Part shown: piece after piece, positions 36,501 through 64,000 of the stretch
How the letters are laid out: the number at the start of each line of letters is the position of its first letter
Numbering within the stretch: the stretch's first letter is position 1
Assembly (NCBI GenBank): GCA_020086605.1
Contig: JACBWW010000008.1
Coordinates: 28,074,250-28,138,249, forward strand
Origin: Lanius collurio
Taxonomy: Eukaryota; Chordata; Aves; Passeriformes; Laniidae
Direction: 5' to 3'
Length of the DNA stretch: 64,000 bases
Notes under the pieces: generated by a model
Database searches by the model: none
What the model saw: the letters and a program-made list of their open reading frames with translations, nothing else
What the model was told of the DNA's origin: nothing
Position numbers and translations under genes: made by a program

Positions 36501-36800
36501 GGCTCTGTTGTAAAAGCCAGACCTCTTGCCCTGCCCAGGCCTCCTCCCCACGGTTACAGGCAACACTTTTTTCTTTGAATTGCTCTGTATTGGTTTCTCT
36601 CCTCTGCAGCACTTGCTGAAGTGATGACAAGGAATTCTGATGAGTGAAAAACCTGTGAACCACCTGACCAGGTACTGAACTGGGGCTTTAAAGTCATGCT
36701 TTAAACTACACACCATGCAGTATATGCCACCACAGCAACTTTCCCCATGATGAACCCAGGACTTTGAGTCATACTTGACTTACTGGAGTTACTCATGTAA
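33541..36800. other. Intergenic, purine-rich plus strand, long minus-strand open frame
   Basis: A 313-codon open frame runs on the minus strand at 34906-33965. The plus strand here is rich in A and G, which removes stop codons from the minus strand. The translation is rich in Ser, Leu, Phe and Pro without a domain I know. A segment near 34180-34255 (ATTGAATACAATGGGAGATG) resembles an ancient sauropsid repeat. No gene is called. Confidence 0.45.
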
Positions 36801-38815
36801 GAATTGCAGAACTGTAGAACCATTTAAGTTGGAAAAGATCTCTTAAGATCATCAAGTCCAACCATTACCCCAGCATTGCCAACTCCACCATTAAACTATG
36901 TCCCCAAGGGCAAAATCTACACATCTCCTAAATACCTGCAGGGATGCTTGCTCCACTCTGTCCCTGGACAGCCTGTTCTGGTGCTTGACAACCCTTTCAG
37001 TGACCAAATTTTTTCTTAGTATCCAACCTGAACCTTCTCTGAGGCAACTTGAGGAGAAGAAGCTGACCCCCACCTGGCTACACCTGTAGAGAGTGATCAG
37101 GTCCCCACTGAGCATCCTTCAGGATAAACACCCCCAGCTCCCTCAGCTGCTCCTCACAGGACCTGTGCTCCAGACCCTTCCCTAGCTCTGCTCCCCTTCT
37201 CTGGACATTCTTCAGCCCCTCAGTGTCATTCTTGTACAAAGTGGCCCAAACCTGAGCCTCGGATTTGGGGTGTGGCCTCACCAGTGCCCAGCACAGGAGG
37301 ACAGTCACTGCTGTGGTCCTGCTGGCCACACCATTGCTGATACATTCAGGGTGTCCTTGGCCTTCTTGGCCACCTGGCCACACTCAGCTCATGTTCAGCC
37401 ACTGTTGACCAGCACCTCCAGGTCCTTCTCTGCTGAGCAGCTTTCCAGCCACTCTGTCCCAGCCTGTGGCACTGCCTGGGGTTGTGACCCCAAGGGCAGG
37501 GCCTGGCACTTGGCCTGGTTGAAGCTCACACAGCTGGCCTCAGCCCATGCATCCAGCCTGTGCAGATCCCTCTGCAGAGCCTTCCTGCCCTCCAGCAGAT
37601 CAGCACTCCCACCCAGCTTCCATCTGCAAACTGACTGAGGGTGTTCTCAATCCTCTCATCCAGATCATCAATAAACAGGACTGGGTCTAACACTGACCTC
37701 TGGGGGATATGTCTAGTGACCGGCCACCAGCTGGATGCAGCACCATTCAGCACCACTCCCTGGGCTTGGCCATCCAGACAGTTTTCACCCAGTGAACAGT
37801 GCAGCCATCCAAGCCGTAAGCAGCCAATTTCTGCAGGAGATGCTGTGGGAAACAGTGACAAAGGCTTTGCTGAAGTCCAAGCAGACACATGCCCAGCCTT
37901 TCCATCATCCACTACATGGGTCACCTTGTCACAGAAGGAGGTCAGGTGGCTCAAGCAGGACCTGCCTTTCATAAACCCACACTGGCTGGGCCTGATCCCC
38001 TGCTTTCCTGTACGTGTCCATGATGGCACTTGGGATGACCTGCTCCATCACCTTCCAGGGCACTGAGGTCAAGCTGCCAGGCCTGTAGTTCCCTGGATCT
38101 TTCTTTTGGCACTACTTGTGGAGGGGCATTATTTCTGCCAGCCTCCAGTCAGCTGAAACCCCTCTGGTGAGCCAGGGCTGCTGGTAAATGATGGAAAATG
38201 GCCTGGTGAGCACTTCCACCAACTCCCTCAGTGCCCTTGGGTGGATCCCATAGACCTGTGTGCATCCAAGTGGTGCAGCAGGTCCCTTACCATTTCCCCT
38301 TGGATCATGGGGGTTTCATTCTGCTCCCTGTCCCTGCCTTACAGCTAACCAGGCTGGGTACCCTGAGAGCAACTGCTGTTATTATTATAGACTGAGGCAA
38401 AGAAGTACCTCAGGCTTTCCTTCTCCTTTGTCACTTTGTTTCCCACCACACCCAATAAGGGATGGAGATTGTCCTTAGCCCTCCTTTTGTCACTGATGTA
38501 TTTACAGAAACTTTAATACAGCAGTGGACAGACTAAGTTCAACTTGGGCTCTGTCCCTTTCAGTGTTCTCCCTGCATAATCCCACAATGTCCTTGCAGTC
38601 CTCCCACGTTGCCCCTTCTTCCAGAAGTCAGAAACTTCCCTTTCTTCCCCAAGTTCTAGCCCAAGCTCTCTGGCCTTCTCTCTGCTGGCTCATCTTTTGG
38701 CACATGGAGATGCCCTCCTCCCATGCCTCATGCCTTTAAGACTTCCTCATTGAAGAATATCCAATGTTCCCCAATTCCTTTGCCCTTCAAGGCTGCCTCC
38801 CAAGTGACTCTGTTG
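36801..38815 (-). mobile_element. CR1 LINE, 2-kb minus-strand copy with reverse-transcriptase remnant
   Basis: The 3' end is at 36801 (TAGAACCATTTAAGTTGGAA on the plus strand, a CR1 tail of another subfamily than the 1261 copy). Read leftward from 38815 the minus strand gives parts of the polymerase frame: [17 protein letters not shown], a degraded catalytic region, [34 protein letters not shown] and LSQFADGSW where CR1 has the FADDT catalytic motif (DD lost). Further upstream it reaches the region before the polymerase (about 38370-38815). 5'-truncated and inactive through stops, frameshifts and loss of the catalytic Asp pair. Confidence 0.9.
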
Positions 38816-39439
38816 CTAAGCATATGTTAACCAAGGAAAAAATGGCATTTCAGATCACAGAAATTCAGAAAACCCACGTTATCATGAAATATGAATCTCT
38901 GAGTTATCTGACCTTGTCTGCTGGAAACTGGCAGAATCCCCAAAAAATGAGGAGGAGGAGTAGTTTATTTCCCATCCAGAAGGCTAACTCTTTCATCTCT
39001 TGTGCATACCATCTACAGAGTATTAATGCTCCTAAGAGGCTGAAAGTTATGAATCAAGCTTGGTATATAATTATTTTTATTCATCTGTTATCTGCAAAGT
39101 ATCCAACTGCCTTGGTTGAGTCTGTACATTCAGCGCCTTCAGGAGACTACCCTGAGTACAAAGGAAATGTGACTTAAACGCCAGGCAGGAGAAAAATTGT
39201 CAATAAGCTATTCTTTATGCTTTTCTGTGATGTCTCAGAGTGTTATCAGAAGTCAAGGACTTGAAAGAAAGTCCCAGACAGAGGCACCATGGAGGAGGGG
39301 GAACTGTCTGCCTCATACTCCTTGCTGGGCATCTAAACCACTAAAGAAATCTACATACTAAATGAATAATTTCCAAAGATGCAGAAGTGATCCTGCCCTC
39401 CATGGTTTAGGAAACCCAATCACAGTTACACTCCAACAG
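38816..39439. other. Between CR1 and the UNC13B 3' end, nothing recognised
   Basis: A 137-aa frame (38764-39177) straddles the CR1 edge and has no family resemblance. Confidence 0.5.
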
Positions 39440-41166
39440 ACAACTCCAAATGCTGCTAAAAGAGTTTATTAAAGACCATACTAACAGTTCTCCTAACAAT
39501 GGCACGTACAGTGATTCAAAATCATGACAAATAGCATGGAGTTTTGAAGAGCATTATTACACCATGGACAATAACAAAGCAGATGTGCTGTCTCAGAACT
39601 CTACAAGCAGGCCCATGAAATACAGGAGTCACATCATACAGCTACACAAGTGTCAGAGAAAATAGAAAGGAAAAAAAAAAAGTCATTCAATATGCAGTCC
39701 TTGAATTTATTGACAGTATTACAGTACTTTATGGGCAAGGACTGGCTTGTTCCAGCTGCACTTTCCAGAGCACAAGGGCAGCTGGAAAAGCAAAAATATC
39801 CCCAATAAAAACCCTCCAACGAACATGCCTCAGGTGCAATCACCACTCCAGACCTTCCTGCTTGCGAATTTTCAGTCAGAAATTCTGACCTCCCTGCAAT
39901 TACTTTGCTCAGGACAGTGTTTTGTTTTTTAAGAAAACAAAAGCAGGATGCTTCTTTAAGACAGTGCAAAAATATTTCAATGGTCTTGTCAATGGTATTA
40001 TAAGATTAATGACAATCAGCATGGGTCAACCACAGCACGGCCAACAGCATCTGCAAGATCAGAAGCGAATGGACGTGCTGCCCCTTGACCAGCACTCCAG
40101 GCTGAGGGCTTGCAGAGGGGAGGTGTGTTCCTCTCTCCCAAGCAAGCCATCATTTCTGGGTTCATAGTGAGGAATGGTCTTAGCTACTCCAGGGTAATAA
40201 AATGCTACAGAAAGCCTGCGATATTAAATTATCCAATCCTCTGTCAAACACTAACAAAAGAATATTGAAGTGGAAAAAGCACATAGCAGCCATGTGATTC
40301 GTCATGGCTCCGACTCTACGGTTTCAATGCTGATCCCTTCCTGACCGTGTTGGTCACGGCAGCCCGAGCGTGCCTTACGGAGCTGAGCAGCTCTCAGCAC
40401 CCCCACGGCATCAGGGACTCCCAGCAGCACGTGGGGATTTGTACTCTCCGAGACACACCAGCTAATTACAGTGGCAAGGCAGCTGCAGCCTGCTCCTGGT
40501 GCTGCCTTTGCAGCTTTTGGCTACGACATCTCAGGCCCCACCCTGGGCTCGTGGCCCTGGTCTTGCCCACGCTCACAGCAGCACATCTGTGGACATACAT
40601 TCATTCGGTGTGCATCTTCAGAGCCATCTGCAGCCTCTTTTTTAAGCAGATGTTGAGGTGTCTGTATATCACGTTGGCATAATCTGTGTCAGAAGATCCC
40701 CAGGCAGCTCCACAGTACGTGAATTCAATGAGAGATAACTGTGCTTTGTCAACCCCCCCAAATCATCTCCTCCCATTTCCACACAGTTGTGTGTTTGCAT
40801 CGTAGTGTGATTACGCAGAACCTTTTTAATGCCTGCCAAATTCAGAGGATAAAATCACAGTGCTGCATATCAACAAAACCCAGCAACTCCAGCCTCCAAT
40901 ATAAAATAATTTATATACACAAAGCAGAATTTACATGTTAAATAAGAAGAGATTGTCTCATTCTCTACGGTGTCTTACCCAGCTACTAAAAAATAAATAA
41001 TTCACATCAGATTGATGGATTTGTTTCCTATACAGCACACGTGCGCTATCAGAGCTGACAAAGACAACATGAAAAAAACCTTTTGCAATTAATAAAAGAG
41101 AATTGTTGAACACTTGCACATATTGGCACAAGGCAGAAGAGGAAAGGGAACATTACACAGCTCAGC
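39440..41166 (-). other. UNC13B: Probable UNC13B 3' UTR
   Basis: There is no splice signal or other coding after the stop codon. On the minus strand the first poly(A)-like hexamers downstream are ATTAAA (rev. of 40825-40830), AATAAA (39706-39711) and AATAAA (39465-39470). The most distal would give a UTR of about 1.7 kb. No CR1 or LTR was recognised inside. The end point is a guess from the hexamers only; transcripts would decide. Confidence 0.45.
39465..39470 (-). terminator. Candidate distal poly(A) signal AATAAA of UNC13B
   Basis: Minus-strand AATAAA (plus strand tttatt), 1.7 kb after the UNC13B stop. A second AATAAA lies at 39706-39711 and an ATTAAA at 40825-40830. Which is used cannot be told from sequence. 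Confidence 0.35.
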
Positions 41167-63637
<22,471 letters not shown>

Positions 63638-64000
63638 CTGCATAGATAGAAGAGAGGCAAAAAACAAGATGGCAGAAACACAAGGTAAAAAATTTCAAGT
63701 TCACTCAGTTTCACACTCTCACAAGATTTGCTGCTCTTTTCCCTACTGTATTTGTTACCAAGGGGCATGCTCTCCAGCTCCTCATGCCCACCACCCACAC
63801 ACAGCCAACCACCTCTGAACATGAGACATGAGCACATTTGAGAGGAGTTTGTTCATTCATTTTGCAGCAAGAAATGATCCTTTCCTGACTTCAAGAAATG
63901 CTGTTATTCTTAGCTCAAAGCACCCTGATCTACCCTTTGCTTTCTCCACCACAGAGACTGGGACACCACACAAAGCAATGACACAATGCATGCCCCACTC

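Noticed and set aside
37526..38029. 167-aa minus-strand open frame
   Set aside because: It is a surviving stretch of the CR1 polymerase frame, not a host gene.

Overview
The window looks like nuclear DNA from a bird, most likely a songbird. The evidence is many CR1 LINE fragments with the avian 3' tail (ending in repeats of the ATTCTATGATT kind), avian ERVL-like LTRs, widely spaced small exons, and a protein nearly identical in style to vertebrate UNC13B. UNC13B lies on the Z chromosome in birds as far as I recall, so a Z-linked window is an inference. There are no operons, CRISPR arrays or prokaryotic signals.

Only one protein-coding gene can be supported: the 3' end of UNC13B (Munc13-2) on the minus strand. 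Eight coding exons run from 63637 down to the stop codon at 41167. They give 366 continuous residues with consistent intron phases and GT-AG boundaries. These residues are the C-terminal part of the MUN domain followed by the C2C domain. The rest of the gene lies beyond 64000. The probable 3' UTR runs left from 41166, with candidate poly(A) signals near 40825, 39706 and 39465.

From 1 to about 39400 I see no convincing coding exon. The region holds CR1 fragments on both strands: 1261-1980, 10268-10394, 12129-12437, 20540-22452, 24048-24198 on plus, and 28957-29086, 36801-38815 on minus. It also holds a complete LTR flanked by a 5-bp target-site duplication (26343-28670), a second LTR on the minus strand (about 32425-33540), and two CpG-rich patches without an assigned gene (3900-4480 and 16640-16930). 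The first patch carries a plausible minus-strand splice donor and may be the promoter and noncoding first exon of the neighbouring gene.

The most unusual structure is inside the first LTR: about 40 tandem copies of a 26/28-bp unit (26591-27680) with two levels of higher-order repeat, which roughly double the length of the LTR. A second unexplained signal is a 54-bp sequence present twice, 2.6 kb apart (17495 and 20093), at 50/54 identity. I found no evidence of a new multi-gene system; most of the rest is ordinary intron and intergenic DNA.
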